NCBI RefSeq assembly: GCF_030035675.1
Contig: NC_084481.1
Location: 230,856,927 to 230,920,926 of the forward strand
Direction of reading: 5' to 3'
DNA from: Rhineura floridana
Lineage: Eukaryota > Chordata > Lepidosauria > Squamata > Rhineuridae
Length of the DNA: 64,000 nucleotides
Both the position numbers and the translations under genes were made by a program. Below are positions 1 through 11,104 of the stretch, piece by piece. Positions within the stretch are counted from its first letter, which is position 1. Each line of letters opens with the position of its first letter. The notes under the pieces are model-generated. The model was not told where the DNA came from and did not search any database. It worked only from the letters and a program-made list of their open reading frames with translations.

Positions 1-524
1 ACAAATTCTCCCCATTACTCTCTATTTTGGGGTAAAAATTGTCCACTGTTGTACATGCAGCTGCAAGTGTCAACAAACCCACTAAACTAGGTTGGGCCAG
101 TTAGAGGAGCTCCAGATTTATTTATTTTTTTAAAAAAGGGGAACTCTCATTCAAAATACGTAATCTTTATTTGCAGTTTTATCTTTAAAAGAATGAGCCA
201 AAGAATGGGCATTATCAAAGCAACTGTGGACTTGGTCAGCTTGACACCAAGTTGCTAAAATAATTGACAAGCTGCTCATTTGGTTAGGAATTTAATATGG
301 ACGTTTAAATAAACTTGCCAATACCTTCAGGGTTATTTCTCCCTTGTTTTAACTCATTTCTTTTCTTTTTGTTCGTAACTTTAATCATAAAGTTGCTTTG
401 CCATGATTATTTGCCCATTTTGTTTCTAATCAATTGCTTCAATCTTGCTTTATTGCCATCTGCCGATTTACAAATACAGTAAAATACTGAAAACATTTTT
501 AATTAAGATTCAAGAGGGTTTTTT
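1..524. other. ARMH4 intron, no recognised element
   Basis: AT-rich intronic sequence without a convincing ORF or repeat. The last ARMH4 coding part (transmembrane and cytoplasmic tail) was looked for on the minus strand here and up to 5.5 kb and was not seen, so it lies beyond the left edge. Confidence 0.5.
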
Positions 525-745
525 GGAACATGGGAAGCTGCCTCATGCGAAGTCAGACCAGTGGTCCATTTTGTTCAGTACTGCCTACACTGGCTGGCAG
601 TGCCTCTCTCTGGTTTCAGACAACCGTTTCTCCCAACCCTACATGGAAAAGCTGGGAATTGAACTGGTGGCTCTGCAGGGTTTCAAACAGACAGCATCCC
701 CAGCCCAAAGATGCCAAAGACTGAAGCTGGGACTGAACCGCAGTT
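525..745 (-). repeat. tRNA-headed SINE, degraded copy
   Basis: This is the common squamate SINE that reads, in reverse, from a tRNA-like head (gctcagtggtagagc type) to a tail ending in a tatgttcc-like motif. The tail side (ggaacatgggaagctgcc) is at 525 and the degraded head is at about 720-745. Cleaner copies lie at 25.7, 28.5 and 49.7 kb. Confidence 0.7.
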
Positions 746-1483
746 GAAAACATCTGAAGGGCAAGGCTGCACGACTATCACCGTGGATTAATAAACCGTC
801 TCAACAAACCACAGCTGGCAGTAAAACGTCAGACAGTTCTAAATTACTAGTAGGTTAATGGGAAACCGTTCTGAGGCTTCATATTACATTTCTGAGGATG
901 GAAGGAGATTTGATCTCTATTTATCAAGAATCAAAGCCAGAAAGACCCCTCCAGAAAGATCCACTCTATCGATTCTCCTAGCTGATTAATGCCGATTTCA
1001 AAGTTTGAAAGAGTACAGTAGCTTGAGGTTGGAAGCAATTACCCTGTTATTGGAAACGGAGACCTGCACTATTTTAATTTTATTTTTTTCTATTGGATTC
1101 CACCACCACCCCTCTCTTTGGATTCAAGAGGGGGGGAAATGTGATTTATTTGTTTACGAAGAAGAAGCACTTCTGCAGATGCTTTGATTTCCCTTGCCCT
1201 CAAGAAGCCACACACACACCACACACACGAGAGAGAGAGAGACAGAGAGAGAGAGAAATGAAAGGATGGTACCACAACGATAGGAACAGGCTGTGTTTAT
1301 GTGTGTGCCATTATACACACTTTCCACGTAAGATTCACATTGTCTTGGTCCCGCGATGGTTCTGATCTGCTATGGCAACAAGCTGTGAAGACTGTCCAAA
1401 GACCTGGAATGCCACCTTATTTTCTAGTTGGGCTCCTGTGCCTTTAGTAATTCTTATTTTATGTTACAGATTTGTTTACCAGC
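746..1483. other. Intronic sequence with a CA/GA microsatellite
   Basis: No gene or transposon recognised. A compound ACACAC/GAGAGA simple repeat occupies about 1209-1258. Confidence 0.5.
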
Positions 1484-1630
1484 CTTACGAAGCTCCCCTA
1501 TACCAAGTCAGACCATTGGTGTATCTAGCTCAGTTTTCATCTACACTGGCTGGCAGTGGCTCTCCAAGGTGTCAGGCCGGGTTCCCTCCCAGACTTACCA
1601 GGGATTGAACCAGCTCCCTCCTAATGCTCA
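1484..1630 (-). repeat. tRNA-headed SINE fragment
   Basis: Same family as 525-745. The core words taccaagtcagaccattgg and ctggctggcagtggctctcc are conserved, and the tRNA head is worn. Confidence 0.65.
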
Positions 1631-1688
1631 TCTACAAGTTTCCAAACTTGAGGTCTAACATGGCTTAATATTTTAAAATTAAAGGAGA

Positions 1689-1942
1689 GATTGGGCTCAA
1701 GTTGCAGGAAGCCAGATTTCGTCTGGACATCAGGAAAAACTTCCTAACTGTTAGAGCCATACGACAATGGAACCAATTACCTAGAGAGGTAGTGGGCTCT
1801 CCGACACTGGAGGCATTCAAGAGGCAGCTGGACAGCCATCTGTCAGGAATGCTTTGATTTGGATTCCTGCATTGAGCAGGGGGTTGGACTTGATGGCCTT
1901 AGAGGCCCCTTCCAACTCTACTATTCTATGATTCTGTGATTA
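1689..1942 (+). repeat. CR1 LINE 3' end, (ATTCTATG) type
   Basis: The end of CR1 ORF2 plus 3' UTR runs to the octamer-type tail attctatgattctgtgatt. It interrupts a local duplication whose other copy (about 2449-2593) lacks it. Confidence 0.85.
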
Positions 1943-2097
1943 TCCAGCTACCATATGATACCAAACACTACCTCCCATGCCTGCAAAGTGGTTTTGCAGT
2001 TGAAATGACAGATATGGATATCAACAAATGCCAACTCAGCCATCCACCTCCTCCCTCCCCTCTTCTTGTAAACTGGCCGTTAATCTCCAAGAGCTCT

Positions 2098-2285
2098 GCC
2101 GGATCAGGCCAAAGGGGGCCCATCCAGTCCAGCATCCTGTTCTTACAGCCAGATGCCCATTAAGAGTCTGCAAATGGGATTTATGCAAAACAGCTCTAGC
2201 CCCATCTGTGGTTCCCAGCAACTGGTATTCAGAGATGGAACATAGGCGTCGTGGCTAATAGCCATTGATAGACTTGTGCTCCATG
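2098..2285 (-). repeat. CR1 LINE 3' UTR fragment, (TTATGTTC) type
   Basis: Matches the 3' UTR of the full-length CR1 at 7.9-12.1 kb (ggatcaggcc, ccagcatcctgttct, ccatgaatttgtct). A TTTC simple repeat follows at 2283-2313. Confidence 0.8.
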
Positions 2286-2448
2286 AATTTGTCTTTCTTT
2301 CTTTCTTTCTTTCAAGCACCATGCAAACATTCACACATTCATCCACAAATTCATCAGTTTTGTATAAAAACAAACTTTTTTTACAGTGAGAGAGAAAAAA
2401 AAGCTCCCTAGACTGAGTGGAGGGGCAGTTTCTAGGTAGCATCAAGAG

Positions 2449-2593
2449 TTTCCCATTTTTCTCAACCTGAGGTCTACAAACATGGGGTAATATTTTTAAA
2501 TTAAAGGAGAGTTTCCCCAGTTACCATATGATACTATATGCTACCTCCCATGCCTGCAAAGTGGTTTTGCAATTGAAGTGACAGATATGCATA
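2449..2593. repeat. Local duplicate of 1632-2021 without the CR1 insertion
   Basis: The left half (aggtctacaaacatggggtaa, aaattaaaggagag) matches 1645-1688. The right half (accatatgatac, acctcccatgcctgcaaag) matches 1943-2021. The 254-bp CR1 piece is absent here, so this is a paralogous empty site. Confidence 0.8.
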
Positions 2594-2826
2594 TCATATC
2601 TGTCTTGCTAGCATCACAAAAGGCCAGCCAATTAAGATAACATACAGTCACCATCTACTTCAGACTTGCAGAGACAGGAGCATTTTTTACCCCCAGAGCT
2701 TGGCTCTGAAAAGGAATAGTAGGCTTGAACCAAAATATCCGTCACCACCAACAACCCCCAAGCAGAAAGCTGTAAGCCCAAGAATCAAAACACAGTCAGG
2801 GAAGCCAGATGAATGTTTGCCAGCCT

Positions 2827-3228
2827 GGAGTGTAGTCATTCAGGGTCTCAGGAGGTCTTAGACCCTTTATTTTTGGGGAGCAATGTCCCCATGTCTCCAG
2901 CATCCTATGAGACAATCAACATGAAAGAGGAGTGTGTCAGCCACTGAAGAAGAGTCTTCTCATGTGCTTCCTTGTCCTTTCCTGCTGATTGGAACCAATC
3001 AGAGTTAAAGGAGGTGAGTCAGCCACTGAGAACAGTCTTCTCAGAAGCTAACAATCTCCCTGTTCGTGCTTATTGGCTCCTAGGGCATCTGTTTTTTTTT
3101 GGGAGAAGACATTAACAAGGATCTCATTCTCAACCCTGAAGCAAAAAAAAGAAAAAGAAAAAGGTTGGGAGGGGTATGACTGTGACTATCATGAAGGGAC
3201 CCTGAACTTCTGAATTTGCCACTACACT
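2827..3228 (-). repeat. Interspersed repeat family X (MITE-like), copy 1
   Basis: About 400 bp related to 41840-42232 and 53172-53668. Its ends carry short gtgtagt-like inverted words. The inside has repeated gattgg(a/c)tcc motifs and a phrase ending in cacttctgaatttgcc. No coding capacity was seen. It is probably a non-autonomous DNA transposon. Confidence 0.5.
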
Positions 3229-3917
3229 GCTGTTGCCAGCACCACGTCTAGCAGTCAGTGCCATTATTATGGCAGTAGGGATGGGTGATTCTGTCCATTT
3301 CACTAATAATTTTATGCACACTTTACCTAAGGATATGATCTTTTGTACACTACAAGGCTGGAAAACGGCATCGAAAAATTCATTTAAGTGCAAATTTCGA
3401 AGGGTGGCTGTGTTTCAGTTTGTGATGTTGTTTCGGAACGTGCAGATATGGCAAGTTTGCCTTTAACTGCCAACTAAATGGAATTCCTTCCCCATCCCTC
3501 ACTCCAAAGTCCCTCTTTGCTTCTCTTCACCTAGTGGCATGTCAAAAGCATTCAGAAGAGATTTGCTGCAGGTTGCTGAAGCAAGGCTCACTGATGCCCA
3601 CAAAAATTCAGGAAAGTTACAAAGACCACCATTCAAAAGAGAAATCATTGACATTTACAGGCCCTTACACATCAACTCTCATGTCTTTTCAAAAACAGCC
3701 TTGGAGTAGTAGGAACTGAAGTGGTGGGTTTGGGAAGGAGGGAAAGGATCTCTGCACCCTTTGTTTTTTAGCCAGCTTAGCAGCTAGGAGCAGAATAAAT
3801 TGTGAACAGGGAGATATCTGGGAGGGAAAGAGTTGTGCAGCTCCTCCCTAGACCATTTCTCTCCTTAAATCTGCAGCCTTCTAAGGGTTGCTTTCACTAT
3901 TAAAAATGTGAGAGTTT
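3229..3917. other. Intronic stretch, possible old MITE at about 3275-3505
   Basis: The words gggatggg near 3278 and ccccatccc near 3490 sit in imperfect inverted flanks, which suggests an old MITE. Nothing else was recognised. Confidence 0.35.
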
Positions 3918-4538
3918 GCTACCGGGCCAAGTTCAAGGTTCTAGTTTTGGTGTACAAAGCCCTACACAGCTCAGGACCAGAATACCTGAAAGACCGTCTT
4001 ACCCCTTATATGCCCAGTCGATCACTGTGCTCTGCAGGTGAGGGCCTCCTGCAGATACCATCTTATCAAGAGGTCCGCTCTGTACAATATACGAAATGGA
4101 CTTTTAGTGTGGCGGCACCCACCTTTTGGAATTTCCTCCCCTTAAATATTATGCAGGTACCATCTCTGTTATCTTTTCGGCACCTTTTAAAGACTTTCCT
4201 CTTTCAACAAGCCTTTTAAGTTGAGACCTATCCCAGTCTGTGTCTCTGTTGGAATTGCTTTTTAATATTTTTTTTTAAAACAATATGTTTTTTAAACCTT
4301 TTAAAAAGATGTTTTAAAAGCTTTTTTAAAAAAATGTTTTTAAAGTTGTTTTGGTGTATTTTAGGGTCTGTTTTTATCATGTTTTGATGTGTTTTCAGCA
4401 CTTCTGTTTGCCACCCTGGGCTCCTGCTGGGAGGAAGGGCGGGATATAAATCAAATAATAAATAAATAAAATTAAAATAAATAAAAGTAACATAAATTAA
4501 CATAAAATAAATTAACATAAATAAAATAAATAAATATG
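3918..4538 (+). repeat. L2-clade LINE 3' end
   Basis: Residual ORF2 C-terminus (YRAKFKVLVLVYKALH, then ..LLKTFLFQQAF) is followed by an A/T-rich 3' UTR and the tail ccaccctgggctcctgctgg, gggcgggatataaat, (AAATA)n. The element is strongly 5'-truncated. Its close relatives at 19.6 and 26.6 kb show the same ORF. Confidence 0.85.
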
Positions 4539-4551
4539 AAGGCGGCCACTT

Positions 4552-4645
4552 ATCAGGGATGCGGTGACAGCAAATTGCCTACATCAGCAGGGTGTTGCAC
4601 TAGATTACCTTTGAGTCCCCTGCCACCTCGATGATTCTGTAGCTT
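4552..4645 (+). repeat. Old CR1 3' end fragment
   Basis: Degraded CR1 tail with the order of ggttggactagatgacctt-like words and gatgattctgtag at the end. Confidence 0.5.
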
Positions 4646-5214
4646 AGACCTTCAACAGACTGCATGTGTCTGCCAATCCCATCCTAGATGACTCTTCATC
4701 ATTTAGTTCGATTAACCAATTAATGCATGCACGAAATGTAACAGAGAGCCTGACAGCTCCATCCCTCTCTGCCCAGGAACCAGAGTAGCTCATGCCTCCA
4801 TCCATTAAATCTGCAAACTGATGCAGCGTATGTGGAGAACTGAAAATTCAAAAACTGACATTGCAAAGTGGAGAACTGAACTTAGAACTGGAAAACTGGA
4901 AAATTGAGAGAAACCAAAATTGTCAGATTCACCCATCCCTGTTTGGAGTACACACACACACACACAGACAGTGCCTTCCCCCACAGATACACAAATTGCA
5001 AAAGGGCGGGCCCAGTGCCAGGCTGCTGTGAGCCACCCTGGAAAGAGGGGCGGGATATAAATTTAACAAATAAATAGACAGACAGACAGATAAAAACATC
5101 AGAATATGTCAAATTCCCCCAAATGGGAAGGTGTTTTAATTAGGTAGCGATGCTGATGCAAAACAGAGCCTCACTCACATGGACAAACATCTGGAGTATT
5201 TCCAGTTGCTGCCT
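4646..5214. other. Intronic sequence with LINE/SINE tail near 5030-5095
   Basis: A gggcgggatataaatttaac tail with an AGAC simple repeat ends at about 5095, and an ACACAC tract lies at 4950-4966. No coding exon was found. Confidence 0.45.
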
Positions 5215-5224
5215 GAAAAGAGTG

Positions 5225-5405
5225 CAACCTGTGGCTGCTGGTGGCTCTATGTCAACAGGGTAGTGCAGTCCGCTCCAGGCTTTAGTCCAAACTTTTGAGG
5301 AGCTGTCCAAGGTGCGGAAAGCAACTTCACAGTCCAGACTAAAACACGGAGCGGATTCCCCTGCCCCACTGACATGGAGCCACCCAGCCCCCACAGGTTG
5401 CAACT
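5225..5405. repeat. Foldback MITE family Z, copy 1
   Basis: Inverted arms share ggctctatgtcaacagggtagtg on the left and ccccactgacatggagccac on the right. Related to 41655-41805. It ends about 110 bp from ARMH4 exon 5. Confidence 0.55.
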
Positions 5406-5514
5406 GTGGTTTGGGTTTTTTTCCCCCGTTTGTGAGAACAGCATCTTTCCCTGCAAACTTTCAAGGGATCCCTGCTGCAGAACTGACATGCTGCAGAGAA
5501 CATGTTTTGCTCAC

Positions 5515-5775
5515 CCAGGCCTTGGTTCTGCTGCTCCCATTCAATGGTGTTTGGCACCTGGTAGGAAATGCCCAAGAGTTCTCCTGCCGGGTTCTCGAGC
5601 CCCTCCAAGGGCTCCTGAGAGGTCTCCCCAGGAAGAGTGAAGCTGGACAGGTTGGCGTCTTCATCCAAGCTTTCGTCCATGGAGGTTGGGTCCCTGTCAT
5701 CTTCAAAGTCATCGTCTTCCTCCTCCTCCTCTTCCTCCTCCTCCTCGGGTTCCTCCTCCTCCTCCTCCTCTTCCT
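5515..5775 (-). CDS. ARMH4: ARMH4 coding exon 5 (acidic stretch and juxtamembrane region)
   Basis: This exon is 261 nt, phase 1 to phase 1, with acceptor ctgtctag before 5775 and donor gtgagc after 5515. It encodes a run of about 30 mostly Glu/Asp residues, then SMDESLDEDANLSSFTLPG and SYQVPNTIEWEQQNQGL. Human ARMH4 has the matching order LDEGLDGDTELPGFTLPG and TYQVPDALEWEQQNQGL just before its transmembrane helix. The match covers several separated motifs, so the assignment is strong. The reading is on the extracellular side of a type I membrane protein. The acidic run is written by a GAG/GAA triplet tract and its length may vary between individuals. The next exon (membrane span, basic cytoplasmic tail) is outside the window. 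Confidence 0.95.
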
Positions 5776-5856
5776 CTAGACAGTTAGGAAAGAAAACAAG
5801 TACAATACTGAGAAAGACACAAAGGTCCATCAGTACGGCCAGAGTCTATGAACGAG

Positions 5857-6000
5857 AATTGGGAAGGGCCATCGCTCAGGGACAGAGCATCTGCTTTGCA
5901 TGCAGAAGGTCCCAGGTGCGATCTCCAACAGCATCTCCAGGTAGGGCTTAGAACGTCCCCTGCCTGAACCCCTTGGAGGGCTGCCATCCCATCCGTTGAG
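5857..6000 (+). repeat. tRNA-headed SINE
   Basis: The tRNA-like head (agggccatcgctcagggaca, gagcatctgctttgcatgc) is followed by the SINE body (gcatctccaggtagggct). It lies about 80 bp 5' of ARMH4 exon 5 on the opposite strand. Confidence 0.75.
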
Positions 6001-6388
6001 CTGCAGTGGGGGAGATGGCAATAATGTGGTAACCTCAGGGAAGAGTCATAGAACAACTAGTAAAATGGAATGATGTGTGGCCGGTCCAATATAAACCCAC
6101 CACTGATTCACAATTATGGTGTCTTGCAAAAAAGGCCAGTAGTCTGGAGGGGCCCTGAGGACTGTGTCAGGCTCGCATGGGAGGAAAGGGTTAAACTCCA
6201 CAATACCCCCCCCCCGGCTGCAGTCCGATTCTGCTGAAGGGGTTGTGGTGACTGCTTCCATTTTTTTTATATAAAAATATGCACATTAATTGCAACAACA
6301 CATTGAACATCATACGTAGTCTATCCTACTTCAGACTAGGGTTTTAAGTCGTGCGAAGGATTGAACCTGGGGCCCTCTATAGGCAAAG
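6001..6388. other. Intronic sequence, nothing recognised
   Basis: Contains a short C-run at about 6207-6215 and a poly-T tract near 6262. No exon or complete repeat was identified. Confidence 0.4.
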
Positions 6389-6720
6389 CAGATAAAAATA
6401 TAAGAAGAGCCTTTCTGGATCAGGCCAGTGGCCCATCTAGTCCAGCATCCTGTTCTCACAGTGGCCAACCAAATGCCCCAACGGGAAGCCTGCAAGCAGA
6501 ACCTGAGTGCAAGAGCACTCTCCCCTCCTGTGGTTTCCAGCAACTACTATTCAGAAGCATACCGCCTCTGACAGTGCAGGCAGAGCACAGCCATCGTGGC
6601 TAGTAGCCACCGATAGCCTTTTCCTCCATGAATTTGTTTAATCCTCTTTTAAAGCCATCCAAGTTGGTGGCTGCCACTGCCTCCTCTGGCAGCGAGTTTT
6701 GTATGTGCCACTTGAAGATG
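6389..6720 (-). repeat. CR1 LINE 3' end, (TTATGTTC) type
   Basis: The 3' UTR (ggatcaggccagtggcccat, catcctgttctcacagtggc) is preceded on the minus strand by the ORF2 C-terminus, ending in a sequence like KFMEEKAIGGY. Confidence 0.8.
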
Positions 6721-7065
6721 CTCCACCAGTAAATTCCCCCAGCTCTGCCCCAAAGACAGACATTCCTGCAGAGATGTACATTAGCCTGTTTGAAAAACAT
6801 TGAACTGAGGTGCAGATGGCCCAATCTCTTTGTAGTTTTAGGCCGCTGTTGACACACAGCAAGTCTTCAGAGGAAAGGAGACCTGATTCAGCAATTGGAT
6901 TCGTGGCTACCACTATTAGTAATGGTGATTTAGTGATTTATTATGACACTGTCATCCTTAGGATTATGTTACTCTATGGATTTTATGGATTTCTTTGATC
7001 TTATCTGACTTTGTTGTAAATCACTCGCTGGCTTGCACAAAGGGTGGTACACACATCCTCTAGAG

Positions 7066-7202
7066 CAGCCTTTCCCAACCAGTGTGCCTCCAGATGTTGT
7101 CGGACCACAACTCCCATCTTCCTGACCATTGGCAATGCTGGCAGAGGCTGATGGGAGTTGTGGTCCAACAACAGCTGCTGGCCCACTAGTTGGGAAAGGC
7201 TG
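7066..7202. mobile_element. Palindromic hAT-like MITE with 8-bp target duplication
   Basis: Terminal inverted repeats begin cagcctttcccaacc and end gttgggaaaggctg. The body is the palindromic caactcccat family. Flanks ctctagag (7058-7065) and ctctagat (7203-7210) form a 7/8 target-site duplication, as expected for hAT. Confidence 0.8.
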
Positions 7203-7267
7203 CTCTAGATAAATTAATTTATTAAAAACAAGTTGCCATCTGTTTTTTGTTTTGGAGGCGATGGGTT

Positions 7268-7340
7268 ATAATAGGACTGTAGAGTTGGAAGGGGCCTATA
7301 AGGCCATCGAGTCCAGCCCCCTGCTCAATGCAGGAAACTA
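7268..7340 (-). repeat. CR1 3' tail, (ATTCTATG) type
   Basis: agttggaaggggcctataag and agccccctgctcaatgcagg are intact. The terminal octamers are lost. Confidence 0.75.
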
Positions 7341-7424
7341 GTCAAACATAATAATTGCCCATATAATCATTCATATCAAGAACCTTCCTCTTTGTTAAAG
7401 TCCTCAAGAAGTTCTCCTGCTTAT

Positions 7425-7540
7425 CATTAATATGGAACTCGCTCCTGGAAGAGGCAGTGACAGTCACCCACTCGGACAGCTTTAAAAGAGGATTAGACAC
7501 ATTCACGGAGGATAAGGGGATCAAAGGCTACTAGCCACGA
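7425..7540 (+). repeat. CR1 ORF2 C-terminal/3' UTR fragment
   Basis: Related to the end of ORF2 (SFKRGLDTFTEDKGIKGY-like) and the start of the 3' UTR. Part of the older CR1 background. Confidence 0.6.
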
Positions 7541-8093
7541 TATTAGCTTTGGAGTATTACAATTATTTATAACCCATTCTTTCTCCATGGAGCTTGCACA
7601 TGTCTCCCAGACGATGTTTCCAGTAGGCCGCACTGAACTCACTGGGGCTTATTTCTGAGTAATCATGCAAAATATCAGGCTGAACAGGCCTCAGCTTTTA
7701 TTTCTTAAGAAAATAAAATAAAGGCACCATCCAGTCAAAGTTAAGCACTTTCGAATTGTTGGGAGTAAAGCACCAATGGATATTACAAATGACTTGAACC
7801 AGCGGGGAGCGACAGATAGAAAGGCAATCTGTTCTTCCCTCTGCTGATTCCTCCTCTAAAGTGTTTGTTGTTTTTACAGGCTTTGAACATAAGAACATAA
7901 GAAGAGCCTGCTGGATCAGGCCAGTGGCCCATCTAGTCCAGCATCCTGTTCTCACAGTGGCCAACCAGGTGCCTGGGGGAAGCCTGCAAGCAGGACCCGA
8001 GTGCAAGAACACTCTCCCCTCCTGAGGCTTCCGGCAACTGGTTTTCAGAAGCATGCTGCCTCTGACTAGGGTGGCACAGCACAGCCATCATGG

Positions 8094-11000
8094 CTAGTAG
8101 CCATTGATAGATCTGTCCTCCATGAATTTGTCTAATCTTCTTTTAAAGCCATCCAAGCTGGTGGCCATTACTGCATCTTGTGGGAGCAAATTCCATAGTT
8201 TAACTATGCGCTGAGTAAAGAAGTACTTCCTTTTGTCTGTCCTGAATCTTCCAACATTCAGCTTCTTTGAATGTCCACGAGTTCTAGTATTATGAGAGAG
8301 GGAGAAGAACTTTTCTCTATCCACTTTCTCAATGCCATGCATAATTTTATACACTTCTATCATGTCTCCTCTGACCCACCTTTTCTCTAAACTAAAAAGC
8401 CCCAAATGCTGCAACCTTTCCTCGTAAGGGAGTCGCTCTATCCCCTTGATCATTCTGGTTGCCCTCTTCTGAACCTTTTCCAACTCTATAATATCCTTTT
8501 TGAGATGAGGCAACCAGAACTGTACACAGTATTCCAAATGCGGCTGCACCATAGATTTATACAACGGCATTATGATATCGGCTGTTTTATTTTCAATACC
8601 TTTCCTAATTATCGCTAGCATGGAATTTGCCTTTTTCACAGCTGCCGCACACTGGGTCGACATTTTCATCGTGCTGTCCACTACAACCCCGAGGTCTCTC
8701 TCCTGGTCGGTCACCGCCAGTTCAGACCCCATGAGCGTATATGTGAAATTCAGATTTTGTGCTCCAATATGCATAATTTTACACTTGTTTATATTGAATT
8801 GCATTTGCCATTTTTCCGCACATTCACTCAGTTTGGAGAGGTCTTTTTGGAGCTCTTCGCAATCCCTTTTTGTTTTAACAACCCTGAACAATTTAGTGTC
8901 GTCAGCAAACTTGGCCACTTCACTGCTCACTCCTAATTCTAGGTCATTAATGAACAAGTTGAAAAGTACAGGTCCCAATACTGATCCTTGAGGGACTCCA
9001 CTTTCTACAGCCCTCCATTGGGAGAACTGTCCGTTTATTCCTACTCTCTGCTTTCTGCTTCTTAACCAATTCCTTATCCACAAGAGGACCTCTCCTCTTA
9101 TTCCATGACTGCTAAGCTTCCTCAGAAGCCTTTGGTGAGGTACCTTGTCAAACGCTTTTTGAAAGTCTAAGTACACTATGTCCACTGGATCACCTCTATC
9201 TATATGCTTGTTGACGCTCTCAAAGAATTCTAATAGGTTACTGAGACAGGACTTTCCCTTGCAGAAGCCATGCTGGCTCTGCTTCAGCAAGGCTTGTTCT
9301 TCTATGTGCTTAGTTAATCTAGCTTTAATAATACTTTCTACCAGTTTTCCAGGGACAGAAGTTAAGCTAACTGGCCTGTAATTTCCGGGATCCCCTCTGG
9401 ATCCCTTTTTGAAGATTGGCGTTACATTTGCCACTTTCCAGTCCTCAGGCACGGAGGAGGACCCGAGGGACAAGTTACATATTTTAGTTAGCAGATCAGC
9501 AATTTCACATCTGAGTTCTTTGAGAACTCTCGGCTGGATGCCATCCGGGCCCGGTGATTTGTCAGTTTTTATATTGTCCATTAAGCTTAGAACTTCCACT
9601 CTCGTTACCACTATTTGTCTCAGTTCCTCAGAATCCCTTCCTGCAAATGTTAGTTCAGGTTCAGGGATCTGCCCTATATCTTCCACTGTGAAGACAGATG
9701 CAAAGAATTCATTTAGCTTCTCTGCAATCTCCTTATCGTTCTTTAGTACACCTTTGACTCCCTTATCATCCAAGAGTCCAATTGTCTCCCTAGATGGTCT
9801 CCTGCTTTGAATGTATTTATAGAATTTTTTGTTGTTGGTTTTTATGTTCTTAGCAATGTGCTCCTCAAATTCTTTTTTAGCATCCCTTATTGTCTTCTTG
9901 CATTTCTTTTGCCAGAGTTTGTGTTCTTTTTTATTTTCTTCATTCGGACAAGACTTCCATTTTCTGAAGGAAGACTTTTTGCCTCTAAGAGCTTCCTTGA
10001 CTTTGCTCGTTAACCATGCTGGCATCTTCTTGGCCCTGGCGGTACCTTTTCTGATCTGCGGTATGCACTCCAGTTGAGCTTCTAATAGAGTGTTTTTAAA
10101 CAACTTCCAAGCATTTTCGAGTGATGTGACCCTATGGACTTTGTTTTTCAGCTTTCTTTTTACCAATCCCCTCATTTTTGTGAAGTTTCCTCTTTCGAAG
10201 TCAAATGTGACCGTGTTGGATTTTCTTGGCAATTGGCCAGTTACATGTATGTTTAATTTAATAGCACTGTGGTCACTGCTCCCAATCGGTTCAACAACAC
10301 TTACATCTCGCACCAGGTCCCGGTCCCCACTGAGGATTAAGTCCAGGGCTGCCGTCCCTCTGGTCGGTTCCATGACCAACTGGTCTAGGGAATAGTCATT
10401 TAGAATATCTAGAAACTTTGCTTCTTTGTCATGACTGGAACACATATGCAGCCAGTCTATGTCCGGGTAGTTGAAGTCACCCATTACTACCACATTTCCT
10501 AGTTTGGATGCTTCCTCAATTTCATATCTCATCTCAAGGTCTCCCTGAGCATTTTGATCAGGGGGACGATAGATCGTTCCCAGTATTAAGTCCCTCCTGG
10601 GGCACGGTATCACCACCCACAACGATTCTGTGGAGGAGTCCGCCTCTTTTGGGGTTTCGAGCTTGCTGGATTCAATGCCTTCTTTCACGTATAGAGCGAC
10701 TCCGCTACCAATACGTCCTTCCCTGTCCTTCCGATATAGTTTATATCCAGGGATAACCGTATCCCACTGGTTTTCTCCATTCCACCAGGTCTCCGTTATG
10801 CTCACTATATCAATGCTCTTCTCTAAGACCAAGCACTCCACTTCTCCCATCTTGGTTCGGAGGCTCCTAGCATTAGCGTACAGGCACTTGTAAGCAGTGT
10901 CTCTCTTCAAGTGTCTTTGGCACTTGTGGTTAGGCCTGTGGTAATTTTGCTCTTCTGAATTTATATCCTGTGCCCCTGCTCTCACAATGCCTACTTCTAG

Positions 11001-11104
11001 GCCTACCCCTTTTAAAATTTCATCATTTCTTTGGTTTTTATCCCAGGGGGGAGGTTTATTCCGAACCGGACCTTTCTCAGCTCCTGTCGGGTTTCCCCCC
11101 TCAG
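8094..11104 (-). CDS. CR1 ORF2: endonuclease-reverse transcriptase
   Basis: The frame is open from the ORF1 stop to TAG/TAA at 8094. About 963 residues follow the GTG at 10985, and the same frame also stays open upstream to 11114. An APE-type endonuclease comes first, with LYANARSL, ITETWW, VVMGDFNYPDIDW and SSDHSAIKL holding the Asn, Glu, Asp/Asn and Asp-His residues. A connector and reverse transcriptase follow, with DKSPGPDGIQP, YLDFQKAFDKVPH, GVPQGSVLGPVLFN and the catalytic FADD. The C-terminus ends KFMEDRSINGY. The protein nicks target DNA and reverse-transcribes the element RNA from the nick. No in-frame ATG precedes the first endonuclease strand: the first Met is in SLRTKMGEV. Translation therefore probably depends on a -1 frameshift from ORF1 or on a non-AUG start. 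All catalytic motifs are present. Confidence 0.93.
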
